The notes under the pieces: generated by a model
Told to the model about the DNA's origin: nothing
The model's input: only the letters and a program-made list of their open reading frames with translations
Database searches by the model: none
Part shown: in pieces, positions 6,840 to 14,876 of the stretch
Layout of the letters: each line of letters opens with the position of its first letter
Numbering within the stretch: position 1 is the stretch's first letter
Translations under genes and position numbers: made by a program
Origin: an uncultured Oscillospiraceae bacterium
Lineage (GTDB): Bacteria > Bacillota > Clostridia > Oscillospirales > Acutalibacteraceae
Direction of reading: 5' to 3'
Assembly (NCBI GenBank): GCA_900553255.1
Contig: USCI01000027.1
Span: 1-27,323, forward strand
Length of the DNA: 27,323 nucleotides

Positions 6840-9620
6840 ATGACTTTTTGGGCGATATTGGATACCCTGCTGTTTAAACCGCTTGAGCTGCTGTTTGAAG
6901 TGATTTATACGGTAGCTTACAGGGTGATCGGTAATCCCGGGTTTACAATCATTGTACTGAGCCTGCTGATGAATTTTCTGGTGCTTCCTCTGTATAAGCG
7001 GGCGGATGCCATGCAGGAAGAACAGCGCAATACCGAGATGCGGCTGCGCAAGGGTGTTGCGCATATCAAAAAGACCTTCCGCGGCGATGAACGCATGATG
7101 ATGCTGCAGACCTATTACCGGCAGAACCATTATAAGCCGACCTATGTTCTGCGCGGAGCGGTTTCCCTGATTCTGGAGATCCCGTTCTTTATTGCGGCGT
7201 ATCGCTTCCTGTCCGGGCTGCAGCTGCTCAATGGGGTGTCCTTTGGGCCGATCGCCGACCTCGGCAAGCCCGATGGACTGCTGACCATTGCCGGGATATC
7301 CATTAACCTGCTGCCGATTCTGATGACCGCCATCAATCTGATTTCCTGCGTGATTTTTACGAAGGGAAGCTCGGTCGGCTCCAAGGTGCAGCTGTACGGT
7401 ATGGCGATTTTCTTCCTGGTATTTCTGTATACCTCGCCGTCCGGCCTCGTCTTTTACTGGACGCTGAACAATATATTCTCCCTGGTCAAGACCGTTTTTT
7501 ACAAGATCAAAAATCCCGGCCGGGTACTGGGCATCCTTTTTTCGGCCGCCGGTATATGCCTGGCGGTTTACGGTGTTTTCTTTTACCCCACTCCCACGGC
7601 CAGAAAGCTGCTCTTTTTCGTATGCTGCGGGATAGCCCTGCAGCTGCCGCTGCTTTATAATCTGTTCAAGGACAAGCTGCAGGCTTCCTTTAAGAGGTTT
7701 GGCCTGGAAAAGGCTAACACCAAGGTGTTTTTCGCCGGCGGCGTGTTTATGGCCGTGCTGACGGGCGTGCTGATCCCCTCCTCCATAATCAAGTCCTCCC
7801 CGCAGGAATTCATGGATGTCAACTATTTTTATAATCCTCTGTGGTTTATCGTCAGTTCGTTCTGCTTTGCCCTGGGCGTTTTTGTGATCTGGATGGGCGT
7901 ATTTTATTGGCTGGCAACCCCTACGGTACGCTCTCTGTTTGACCGGGCGATATGGATTATCTCCGGGGTGTCTATTGTCGATTATATGTTTTTCGGCAAA
8001 AACCTGGGGATTTTAACTTCCGGTCTGAAATACGAAAACGGTCTGGATTTAAGCTGGACCGATCAGCTGATTAACGCCGCTGTCGTATTGGTAGTCGCGG
8101 TGGCACTGTGCCTGATTATATGGCGATGGAAAAAACAGGTGTTTCAGGCGCTGGTCATCGGCAGCGTTGCGCTCAGCGGCATGTCGGTCTTTAATGTGGC
8201 CCAAATCGGCACCTCGGTCAGCGCGGCCCAAAGCCAGATGGAGGATAACAAGGAGCAGACGCCGCATTTCAGTCTGAGCAAATCCGGCAAAAATGTGGTT
8301 GTCATTATGCTCGACAGGGCAATGGGGGCGTATATCCCGTATATCTTTAATGAAAAACCGGAATTAAAGGAGCAGTTCTCGGGATTTACCTATTATTCCA
8401 ATGCGGTGTCCTTTGGGATGAGCACCAATATCGCTATTCCGGCTCTTCTGGGCGGATATGAATATACGCCCTTTGAGCTCAATAAACGGGATAGCGAGAC
8501 CTTGGTATCCAAGCATAATGAAGCCCTCAAGGTAATGCCGGTTTTGTTTGATCAGAACGGTTATGAGGTGACGGTTTTCGATCCGACCTATGCCAATTAT
8601 CAGGTTATTCCCGATTTGTCCATTTACGACGAATACCCGGATATCCGCAGTTTCTATACGAGAGGGAAGTTTTCGGATACATTCCTCAAGACTCGTCTGA
8701 TCGAGGAAAATAAGCGAAACTTTTTCTGCCACAGTATTTTCAAGGCAGTGCCCCTTATTTTCCAGGAGGTGTTGTACAATCAGGGCAACTACAATCAAAG
8801 CGCTTATCTGACGGAAATGAATACGGCGTATGCGGGGCAGACCATGACCAGCAACACGACTGCGTACGGGATCAATCCCAACTTCATGGATTGCTATACA
8901 GTGCTGACCAGTCTCCCGGATATTACCGAAATCCGGGAGGACGATGCCAATACCTTCCTGCTGATGACAAACGACACGACGCATGAGCCTATGCTGCTGC
9001 AGGAACCGGGGTACACGCCGGAACAGAACATTGACAATACGGAGTATGACGAGCTGCACGCGGATCGCTTTACGGTTGACGGACGTACGCTTAAGATGGA
9101 GACGGATTTACAGATCAGCCATTACCAAGTGAATATGGCGGCCATGCTCCAGCTGGGAAAATGGTTTGATTATATGCGCGCAAACGGCGTGTACGACAAT
9201 ACCCGGATCATCCTAGTGTCGGATCACGGCAGAAACTTATTTCATACCGAAGAGCTCGAAGTGGCACAAGGGGAGCAATTCATCGATATGGAGGGCTACT
9301 ACCCGCTGCTGATGGTAAAGGATTTCGGCAGCGAGGGCTTCGTCACGTCGGATGAGTTTATGACCAATGCCGATGTGCCCACGCTGGCGGTGAATGGGAT
9401 CATTGAGAATCCGGTAAATCCGTTCACCGGAAAATTGATCAGCTCCGATGAAAAAACAGCGCACGACCAGTATATTATGACCAGCGGAGAATGGATTGTG
9501 GATATCAATAACGGCAACACCTTCCTGCCTGCGAATTGGTATACCATACACGACGATATCTGGAATAAAGACAACTGGACGATGGTGGCGCAAGGCGCGG
9601 TTCTCCCGGCAAAAGAGTGA
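6840..9620 (+). CDS. YidC/Oxa1-like domain fused to LtaS/sulfatase-type phosphotransferase
   Basis: 926 residues. Part 1 (about 1-226) aligns to YidC/Oxa1: FTIIVLSLLMNFLVLPL, then a charged cytoplasmic hairpin (about 52-105), LEIPFFIAAYRFLSG, LLPILMTAINLIS and TSPSGLVFYWTLNN. The groove arginine conserved in YidC (E. coli R366) is N45 here. Part 2 (about 230-450) adds about six membrane helices. Part 3 (about 480-920) is an outward alkaline-phosphatase/sulfatase fold: metal-site D492 in VIMLDRAMG, probable nucleophile T529 in STNIAIPALLGG (aligned with the sulfatase nucleophile before ALLTG), H715 in THEPM and D795-H796 in VSDHGRN. Role is inferred: transfer of phosphoglycerol or a related group to an envelope polymer. 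ATG 6840 is preferred to ATG 6828, which abuts GGAGG. Codon use is more AT-rich than its neighbours. Confidence 0.85.
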   Translation: MTFWAILDTLLFKPLELLFEVIYTVAYRVIGNPGFTIIVLSLLMNFLVLPLYKRADAMQEEQRNTEMRLRKGVAHIKKTFRGDERMMMLQTYYRQNHYKPTYVLRGAVSLILEIPFFIAAYRFLSGLQLLNGVSFGPIADLGKPDGLLTIAGISINLLPILMTAINLISCVIFTKGSSVGSKVQLYGMAIFFLVFLYTSPSGLVFYWTLNNIFSLVKTVFYKIKNPGRVLGILFSAAGICLAVYGVFFYPTPTARKLLFFVCCGIALQLPLLYNLFKDKLQASFKRFGLEKANTKVFFAGGVFMAVLTGVLIPSSIIKSSPQEFMDVNYFYNPLWFIVSSFCFALGVFVIWMGVFYWLATPTVRSLFDRAIWIISGVSIVDYMFFGKNLGILTSGLKYENGLDLSWTDQLINAAVVLVVAVALCLIIWRWKKQVFQALVIGSVALSGMSVFNVAQIGTSVSAAQSQMEDNKEQTPHFSLSKSGKNVVVIMLDRAMGAYIPYIFNEKPELKEQFSGFTYYSNAVSFGMSTNIAIPALLGGYEYTPFELNKRDSETLVSKHNEALKVMPVLFDQNGYEVTVFDPTYANYQVIPDLSIYDEYPDIRSFYTRGKFSDTFLKTRLIEENKRNFFCHSIFKAVPLIFQEVLYNQGNYNQSAYLTEMNTAYAGQTMTSNTTAYGINPNFMDCYTVLTSLPDITEIREDDANTFLLMTNDTTHEPMLLQEPGYTPEQNIDNTEYDELHADRFTVDGRTLKMETDLQISHYQVNMAAMLQLGKWFDYMRANGVYDNTRIILVSDHGRNLFHTEELEVAQGEQFIDMEGYYPLLMVKDFGSEGFVTSDEFMTNADVPTLAVNGIIENPVNPFTGKLISSDEKTAHDQYIMTSGEWIVDINNGNTFLPANWYTIHDDIWNKDNWTMVAQGAVLPAKE

Positions 9621-9637
9621 TCCGTGCACCCGCACCG

Positions 9638-9684
9638 AAAACCAAGCGAGGCTTCCCCTTAAGGGAAGCCTCGCTTGGTTTTTG
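9638..9684. terminator. Bidirectional intrinsic terminator between convergent genes
   Basis: A perfect 20-base stem (9638-9657 with 9663-9682) with a five-base loop; CCAAGCGAGGCTTCCC forms its left core. It ends in TTTTT on the plus strand and TTTT on the minus strand, so it should stop the YidC-fusion gene from the left and the permease gene from the right. Confidence 0.92.
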
Positions 9685-9698
9685 TATACCGCTTTGGT

Positions 9699-12341
9699 TT
9701 ACCAGTTTTGCCGCAGAATGCCGGAGGGCGGGATTTGTAAAATGCGGCGTGCAGGCAGCAGGATGGTGACCATCGACAGGGCGGTACAGGCCAGACAGCT
9801 GCCGAACAGGGTCAGCGGAATGCTGGTCTGGGTGACCCAACCCGGCGCAAAATGCGGGAAGAGCAGCAGGCAGACGAGGACGCCGATTATCGAAGCCAGT
9901 ACGCCGAACACCGCCCCCTCCCACACCAGCATGCGCAGCGCCTGCCGTCTGGTCATGCCGACGGCGCGCAGCAGGCCGAGTTCCTGCGTCCGGTTATAGA
10001 TCCGGTTGGATACGGTATTCATCAGGCCGAGGAAGCCGAGCGCCAGCAGGCAGACGGTGAGCATGCTCATGATCGACACGGTGGTGCGCCGGATCTGCTG
10101 GTCGGCTTCGTTCACTTCGGTCGCGGTGACGATGGAGGCTTTTGGGCATATGGCAGCGGCTAACTGCCGGATTTGAGCTTCCCCCTGCGCGACTTCGACG
10201 TCCGGCTCAAAATACAGGTGATGGGCGGCGATCTGATACGGAAGCCCCAGCGCAGCAAGGGTGTTTTCCCCCATCGAGATGCCGAACAGACCGCCGGCGC
10301 TGTTTTCAAACGGCGGGGTCTTCGACACGATTGCGCCGACTCGGACCGTCACCTCATGGATGCGGCAGCCGCCGTCCGCGAGCGTCTCCGCCCGGGTAAA
10401 GCTCAGCATATCGCCCGCCTTCCAGTTTTCGTTGCGGTAGATGGCGGTGTAACGGTCGATCTCCGGATTGTTGTCGAGCGTTGTCCGGGACATACTGGAA
10501 CCGCCCTCGTGTTCCTCGATGCGCAGGGCGTAGTCGGGCAGGCACAGGATGATTTCCTCGCCGCGGTTGATCGCGTCGGGGTCGATTTTTCCATCGGTGA
10601 CATAGGGGGCGAAATCCCGCAGCGTCGCCTTGTCGAAGACCGACAGGGAAGGGGCGATCAGGTAGGCGTCGTCCGCATAGCCGTACTCCTGCTGCCGGGA
10701 GAAGTCGTAGTGCTCGGTGGGACGTGACAGCCCGAGACGTTGCTCGTCAAACCGGAAATAGCCGTTGAGATAATCGTCGTAACGCGCCAGCGGGATGGAA
10801 CAGAAAAACAGCGGCACGATTTCCGCGACCTGCCGTTCGACGATCCCGCTTTTGTGCATGTCATCAAAGACGGTCAGTGGGATGTCGCGGGAGACGTTTT
10901 CCGGCGTGCCGAAACCGTTTTCTGCCTGAGAAAAGAAGCCGTAATCCGGAAAGGCGGTGTCCTCCGCCTCGAGGGAGACCGCCGGAACCGCATAGCGGGG
11001 GCGATAGGCCACCGCGTCGAACAGCAGCATGAAGTTGAACACGATGATGGCCAGCGAAAAAATCAGCACCGACAGCACCGTCTTCCCCTTGGACCGGCGC
11101 AGCGAGAGCCACATCAGCGAGAAGGGGGTCAGCGGCCGGCGGCTCACCCTGCGGGGGCGGCGCCGGAAAAAGACCGGGCGCGTGCCGGTGATGGGCGGGA
11201 TTTTCGATGCGCGCCAGGCGGGGAACCATACCGCGAGAAAGACGCAGATGATGCACACGGCGGCCGCCAGGATCAGCACCCAGCCGTTGAAGCGGTAGAT
11301 CAGCTCATTTTGGAAGATGTAGGAAAACACACGTACAGCGCCGAATGACAGGCCGACGCCGAGCAGCATTCCCAGCGGAATGCCGGCAACAAGCAGCCAG
11401 AAGGCTTCGCCGAACAGCACCTGCCGGGCCTGCCGCCTGGTGGCGCCGATGCTGCGCAGCAGGGCAAACTGCTGCCGGCGGCGGTCTGCGGCCATCCAGA
11501 AGCCGCCCAGCAGCACCACCATCATGCACAGCAGGATCATGCCGCCGAGCAGCGCGCTGATGCCGAGCACGCCCTTCGTTGCCTCGCCGAGGCCGCCGCC
11601 ATAGCCCAGCTGTGGATAAACGTCGTAGTTGACGGTGTATTGTGTTCCCGCGGGAAAAGGGCTCTCAAACTGCAGCAGGGAGGGCATCCGGCCGTCGAGC
11701 AGCAGGATGGCCTGCAGGTCGGCGGACAGCGCCGCCGCCTGCTGCGGGGCGACGAAAAAGGAGGGCGGGAGATACGGCGCCCCCTCGGAAAGCGTGATAT
11801 GCCGGCTGCGCCATACGGCGGTGTAGCTGTCCACCAGGCCGACCACGGTGAAGGAGGCGGAAAACATCTGGCCGTCGAATGCCGCCATCTCCAGCGTCAG
11901 GGTGTCCCCCACGGCGATATCCAGCCCGAGGTTGCGCAGGGCGCTTGCCTCCGCGGCGATTTCCCCCGGCTGCTGCGGCATGCGGCCCGCGGTCAGCCGG
12001 ATATGGCCGAGGGCGAGCGCTTCGCTGTCCGCCGTGCCGAGCCCGTACAGCTCGCCTTCCGGATCGGTGACCGTGCCGCTGAGCAGAAACCGGCCGGAAC
12101 GCTCCCAGCGCGCATCCTGCCGGATGGTTTCGGCTTCGTCAGGAGTCAGGTTCCAGACGGACACCTTCTGCTCGCCGTAAAGATCCTTTTTCTGTCGGTC
12201 GATGGTGTAAACCGCGCTGCTGCCGATGAGGCCCATCACGGTCAGGAAAACCACCGAAAACACGACGGCGGCGAGCAGCAGCAGCGAGGTGCGCCGCCGG
12301 CTTTTCAGCCCGGCGAGCGCGAGAGAAAGCATCTGCCTCAC
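9699..12341 (-). CDS. ABC transporter permease with two FtsX/MacB domains
   Basis: 880 residues. One membrane helix (about 19-41), a large outward domain (about 45-255), three helices (about 265-390) with the FtsX signature region FALLRSIGATRRQARQVLFGE, then the same plan repeated: helix about 430-450, outward domain about 460-750, and three helices (about 758-870) around LGLLRAVGMTRRQALRMLVWEG. This is the eight-helix duplicated layout of FtsX/MacB-type exporters that use ATP to move or release substrates at the membrane surface. Start is GTG, overlapping the ATPase stop by four bases (GTGA), with GGAGGTGAG six bases upstream; an in-frame ATG lies nine bases inside. Substrate unknown; antimicrobial peptide or lipoprotein handling is typical of the group. 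Confidence 0.9.
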   Translation of the reverse strand: MRQMLSLALAGLKSRRRTSLLLLAAVVFSVVFLTVMGLIGSSAVYTIDRQKKDLYGEQKVSVWNLTPDEAETIRQDARWERSGRFLLSGTVTDPEGELYGLGTADSEALALGHIRLTAGRMPQQPGEIAAEASALRNLGLDIAVGDTLTLEMAAFDGQMFSASFTVVGLVDSYTAVWRSRHITLSEGAPYLPPSFFVAPQQAAALSADLQAILLLDGRMPSLLQFESPFPAGTQYTVNYDVYPQLGYGGGLGEATKGVLGISALLGGMILLCMMVVLLGGFWMAADRRRQQFALLRSIGATRRQARQVLFGEAFWLLVAGIPLGMLLGVGLSFGAVRVFSYIFQNELIYRFNGWVLILAAAVCIICVFLAVWFPAWRASKIPPITGTRPVFFRRRPRRVSRRPLTPFSLMWLSLRRSKGKTVLSVLIFSLAIIVFNFMLLFDAVAYRPRYAVPAVSLEAEDTAFPDYGFFSQAENGFGTPENVSRDIPLTVFDDMHKSGIVERQVAEIVPLFFCSIPLARYDDYLNGYFRFDEQRLGLSRPTEHYDFSRQQEYGYADDAYLIAPSLSVFDKATLRDFAPYVTDGKIDPDAINRGEEIILCLPDYALRIEEHEGGSSMSRTTLDNNPEIDRYTAIYRNENWKAGDMLSFTRAETLADGGCRIHEVTVRVGAIVSKTPPFENSAGGLFGISMGENTLAALGLPYQIAAHHLYFEPDVEVAQGEAQIRQLAAAICPKASIVTATEVNEADQQIRRTTVSIMSMLTVCLLALGFLGLMNTVSNRIYNRTQELGLLRAVGMTRRQALRMLVWEGAVFGVLASIIGVLVCLLLFPHFAPGWVTQTSIPLTLFGSCLACTALSMVTILLPARRILQIPPSGILRQNW

Positions 12342-13027
12342 GGCGCGCTCACCTCCGAGTCGCCGCCGATACGGCCGTCGGTGAGGGTGATGATCCGGTC
12401 GGAGCCCTCCGCAATCTGGCGGTCATGGGTGACCATGATGAGGGTTTGATGGAACCGCCGGCGGGACAGGTGCAAAAGTGCAAGCACCTCCTCACCGGAG
12501 CGGCCGTCGAGGTTGCCGGTCGGTTCGTCGGCGAGGATGACGGCCGGCTTCGGTGCGAGGGCGCGGGCGATCGCCACCCGCTGCTGCTGGCCGCCGGACA
12601 GCTCGCCGGCGTAATGGTTCAGCCGGTCGCCGAGCCCCAGCATCGCGATGATTTCGTCGATGTACGGCTGATCCGCCCGGCGTCCGTCGAGATGCAGGGG
12701 CAGGAGGATGTTCTGATAGGCGGTCAGCTCCGGCAGCAGATTATAAAACTGAAAGACAAAGCCTACCCGGCGGCGCCGGAAGATGGTGCGCTCGTTGTCG
12801 TTCATGGCATACAGCGAACGGCCTTCGATCTGCACGTCCCCCGCGGTAGGGGTGTCCAGCCCGCCAAGCAGGTGCAGCAGGGTGGATTTTCCCGATCCCG
12901 ACCGGCCGACGATGGACGTGAAGCTGCCCTCGCGGAAGGACAAGCTGGTTTCTTCGAGCGCGTGCACAGCACTGTCCCCTTTGCCGTAGGTCTTTTTCAG
13001 TTGGACGGCCTGCAGTATGATACTCAT
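12338..13027 (-). CDS. ABC transporter ATP-binding protein (MacB/LolD type)
   Basis: 229-residue ATPase that powers the overlapping permease. Walker A GRSGSGKST (41-49), Q-loop FVFQ (about 90-93), signature LSGGQ (143-147), Walker B VILADEPT (163-170) and switch H201 in VTHD are all intact. Size and the QQQRVAIARAL run are typical of the MacB/LolD/FtsE class. It starts at ATG with GGGAAAGGCGGG upstream. The gap of 85 bases to the kinase gene holds a copy of the CTTACGG-N5-TAAG motif, so the transporter pair may be transcribed separately from, and controlled by, the regulator encoded upstream. Confidence 0.94.
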   Translation of the reverse strand: MSIILQAVQLKKTYGKGDSAVHALEETSLSFREGSFTSIVGRSGSGKSTLLHLLGGLDTPTAGDVQIEGRSLYAMNDNERTIFRRRRVGFVFQFYNLLPELTAYQNILLPLHLDGRRADQPYIDEIIAMLGLGDRLNHYAGELSGGQQQRVAIARALAPKPAVILADEPTGNLDGRSGEEVLALLHLSRRRFHQTLIMVTHDRQIAEGSDRIITLTDGRIGGDSEVSAP

Positions 13028-13095
13028 CGGATATCCCGCCTTTCCCAGGTTTTACGGTCTGCCTTCATGGTAGCACCGCCGGGGGACGCCGTCCA

Positions 13096-13111
13096 CTTAC
13101 AATCCCGTAAG
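13096..13111 (-). promoter_or_regulatory. Putative operator copy before the ABC genes
   Basis: Read on the minus strand, CTTACGGGATTGTAAG. It shares the pattern CTTACGG-N5-TAAG with the site before the response regulator (14792-14807) and lies immediately after the kinase stop. A good -10/-35 pair was not seen in the remaining 68 bases before the ATPase. Confidence 0.5.
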
Positions 13112-13112
13112 C

Positions 13113-14045
13113 CTACAGCCGGTCGGCGCAGGGAAGGCAGGGCAGCGCGACGGTCACCGAAAGGCCGTCCGGCTCCGCAACGGCGCGGATGTACCCCTTA
13201 TGCCGGCGCACGATGCTTTCCGCGAGCGACAGGCCGATGCCGAACCCCTCCTGCGCGGCATCCCTGCCGCGGTAGAACCGCTCAAACATCCGGGCGACCT
13301 CATCATTGTCCGGCCGGCGGCCGTGGTTGGTGATTGTCAGGATCAGCAGGCTGTCGCTGCGGCTGGCGGCCACCTCGACCGGTGCGTCCCCGTCGGTATG
13401 GTCGAGCGCGTTGACCAGCAGATTGAGCAGCGCCTGGGTCAGCCACTTCGGGTCGGCGCGCAGGGTCAGCTGCGGGTCCGCCCGGACAGCAAACCTCACC
13501 CGGCTGTCCGGACGTGCGTCCCGGGCGGCACTCACGGCGTCCGCGAGCAGGGAATCCAGGGACAGCGGCTGCAGGTGCAGTTCCACTGCGCCCGCGTCCA
13601 TGCGTGCAAGCTCCAGCAGGCTGCGGATCAGCGTTTCCATCCGGCCGGCGAGATACACGCATTTCTGCAGCAGTTCCCGGCGGCCGGCGTCGTCATCGGT
13701 CTGCTCGAGCAGGTCGAGATAGGCGGTCAAGCCGGTCAGCGGCGTTTTGATCTGGTGCGAGATGTCCGCAATCCACTTATGGGTATCGTCCTTTTCCTGC
13801 GCCAGACGGTCAACCAGGCTTTTGGTGCGGCGGACGGTCAGCTCCAGCTGGCCGGCGAGCTGGCTGAGCTCACCCTCACGGAAGGGCGAAAAATCCCCGG
13901 TATAGTCCCCGCGCATCACCTGCTCGAGCAGCTGCTGGAGGGAGCGGATCTGCCGGAGATACCGCCGCCTTTCCGCATACCGTCCGCACAGGAGGCCGGC
14001 TGCGGCGGCTAAAATCACGGCAAGCAGCCAAATTCCTTCACGCAT
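13113..14045 (-). CDS. Sensor histidine kinase with minimal sensor region
   Basis: 310 residues. A single N-terminal membrane helix (about 4-21) is followed directly by a cytoplasmic linker/HAMP-like coiled region (about 25-90), HisKA with H97 in DISHQIKTPLTGL, and HATPase_c with N-box N212 (LLVNALDHT), a G1 box reduced to TNHG (239-242) and a G2-like FGIGLSLAE (268-276). With almost no extracytoplasmic part it resembles kinases that take their signal from an ABC transporter in the membrane, and a permease/ATPase pair follows. It overlaps the regulator gene by eight bases. The kinase function is well supported; the sensing route is inference from context. Confidence 0.9.
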   Translation of the reverse strand: MREGIWLLAVILAAAAGLLCGRYAERRRYLRQIRSLQQLLEQVMRGDYTGDFSPFREGELSQLAGQLELTVRRTKSLVDRLAQEKDDTHKWIADISHQIKTPLTGLTAYLDLLEQTDDDAGRRELLQKCVYLAGRMETLIRSLLELARMDAGAVELHLQPLSLDSLLADAVSAARDARPDSRVRFAVRADPQLTLRADPKWLTQALLNLLVNALDHTDGDAPVEVAASRSDSLLILTITNHGRRPDNDEVARMFERFYRGRDAAQEGFGIGLSLAESIVRRHKGYIRAVAEPDGLSVTVALPCLPCADRL

Positions 14046-14715
14046 CGTCGCACCTCAGCAGATAGCCCTCGCCCCGCACGTGGACAAGCCGGCCGCTGTC
14101 CGCGCCTAGCTTGGCGCGCAGCCGGCTGATGTGCACCGCGAGGGTGTTTTCGTCCATGTATTCGCTGTCGAGCGCCCAGACGGCGTGCAGCAGCTCCTGC
14201 CGCGGCACCGGTGTGCCCGCGGATTTGGCCAGGGTATACAGGATCCGGTATTCGGTCGGGGTCAGCGGCAGCACCTCGCCGCGCAGCGTACACAGCTGTT
14301 TTTCGCAGGCAAAGCGCAGCGCACCCGCATGGAGCACCGCCGCCGATTCGGTTCGGCTCCGCCGCAGCAGCGCGTGTACATGGGAGAGCAGCACGCGGGA
14401 GCGGAACGGCTTGGTGAGGTAATCGTCCCCGCCGCCTTCCAGCCCGCGCACGACGGCTTCTTCCTCATCGCAGCAGGTCAGAAACAGGACCGGCACCGGG
14501 TCGCTGAGCCGGATTTCCCGGCACAGGTCGAACCCCGAGCCGTCCGGCAGCAGTACGTCGAGGATCACAAGCTCCGGCATGCGCCGGCGCAGCGTGTCCC
14601 GCGCCTGCCGGAGATCCGCACAGGCGGTCACGGCGTAGCCCTCCCCCGAGAGCAGGCGCGAAACGCTGTCGCGGATAAATTCATCGTCCTCGACGAGCAG
14701 GATGGTTTCCGGCAT
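14038..14715 (-). CDS. OmpR-family response regulator of the ABC module
   Basis: 225 residues. Receiver domain with E9-D10-D11, phospho-acceptor D53 in VILDVLLPDGSG, T80 in LFLT and K102 in TKPF; winged-helix DNA-binding domain (about 128-222) with LTPTEYRILYTLA, the recognition region ENTLAVHISRLRAKLG and the terminal hairpin VRGEGYLL. It is the first gene of the minus-strand operon, with AAAGGAG before its ATG. A promoter at 14753-14781 and a motif at 14792-14807 lie just upstream; the same motif recurs before the ATPase, suggesting that it controls both itself and the transporter. Confidence 0.93.
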   Translation of the reverse strand: MPETILLVEDDEFIRDSVSRLLSGEGYAVTACADLRQARDTLRRRMPELVILDVLLPDGSGFDLCREIRLSDPVPVLFLTCCDEEEAVVRGLEGGGDDYLTKPFRSRVLLSHVHALLRRSRTESAAVLHAGALRFACEKQLCTLRGEVLPLTPTEYRILYTLAKSAGTPVPRQELLHAVWALDSEYMDENTLAVHISRLRAKLGADSGRLVHVRGEGYLLRCDDA

Positions 14716-14752
14716 AAGGCGGCGCTCCTTTTCCTGACAGTTTTCTACCTAT

Positions 14753-14781
14753 ATAATAATATAACCGTATCCGGCAGGCAA
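14753..14781 (-). promoter_or_regulatory. Promoter of the regulator-kinase-ABC operon
   Basis: On the minus strand, TTGCCT (14776-14781) and TATTAT (14753-14758) are 17 bases apart. The motif at 14792-14807 sits about ten bases upstream of the -35, a usual place for an OmpR-type activator. Confidence 0.65.
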
Positions 14782-14791
14782 TGGGTTCCGG

Positions 14792-14807
14792 CTTAAGAAA
14801 CCGTAAG
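14792..14807 (-). promoter_or_regulatory. Putative operator copy before the response regulator
   Basis: Minus-strand CTTACGGTTTCTTAAG. It matches the 13096-13111 site in CTTACGG-N5-TAAG. The TTA elements recur at a ten-base interval, as in the direct-repeat sites bound by OmpR/PhoB-type dimers. Confidence 0.52.
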
Positions 14808-14841
14808 ATGCAAAATTTATCTCGCCGGTCGGGCGATGGAG

Positions 14842-14850
14842 TGGTATAAT
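14842..14850 (+). promoter_or_regulatory. Extended -10 promoter of the pseudouridine synthase gene
   Basis: TGGTATAAT gives a TG-N-TATAAT extended -10 with no clear -35. It lies 26 bases before the ATG at 14877, making a very short leader. Confidence 0.6.
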
Positions 14851-14876
14851 AGACCGGAAGGACGGGAGGCGCAAGC

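Noticed and set aside
10740..12449. Long plus-strand frames opposite the permease and ATPase genes.
   Set aside because: They lie against complete minus-strand ABC genes and show no domain.
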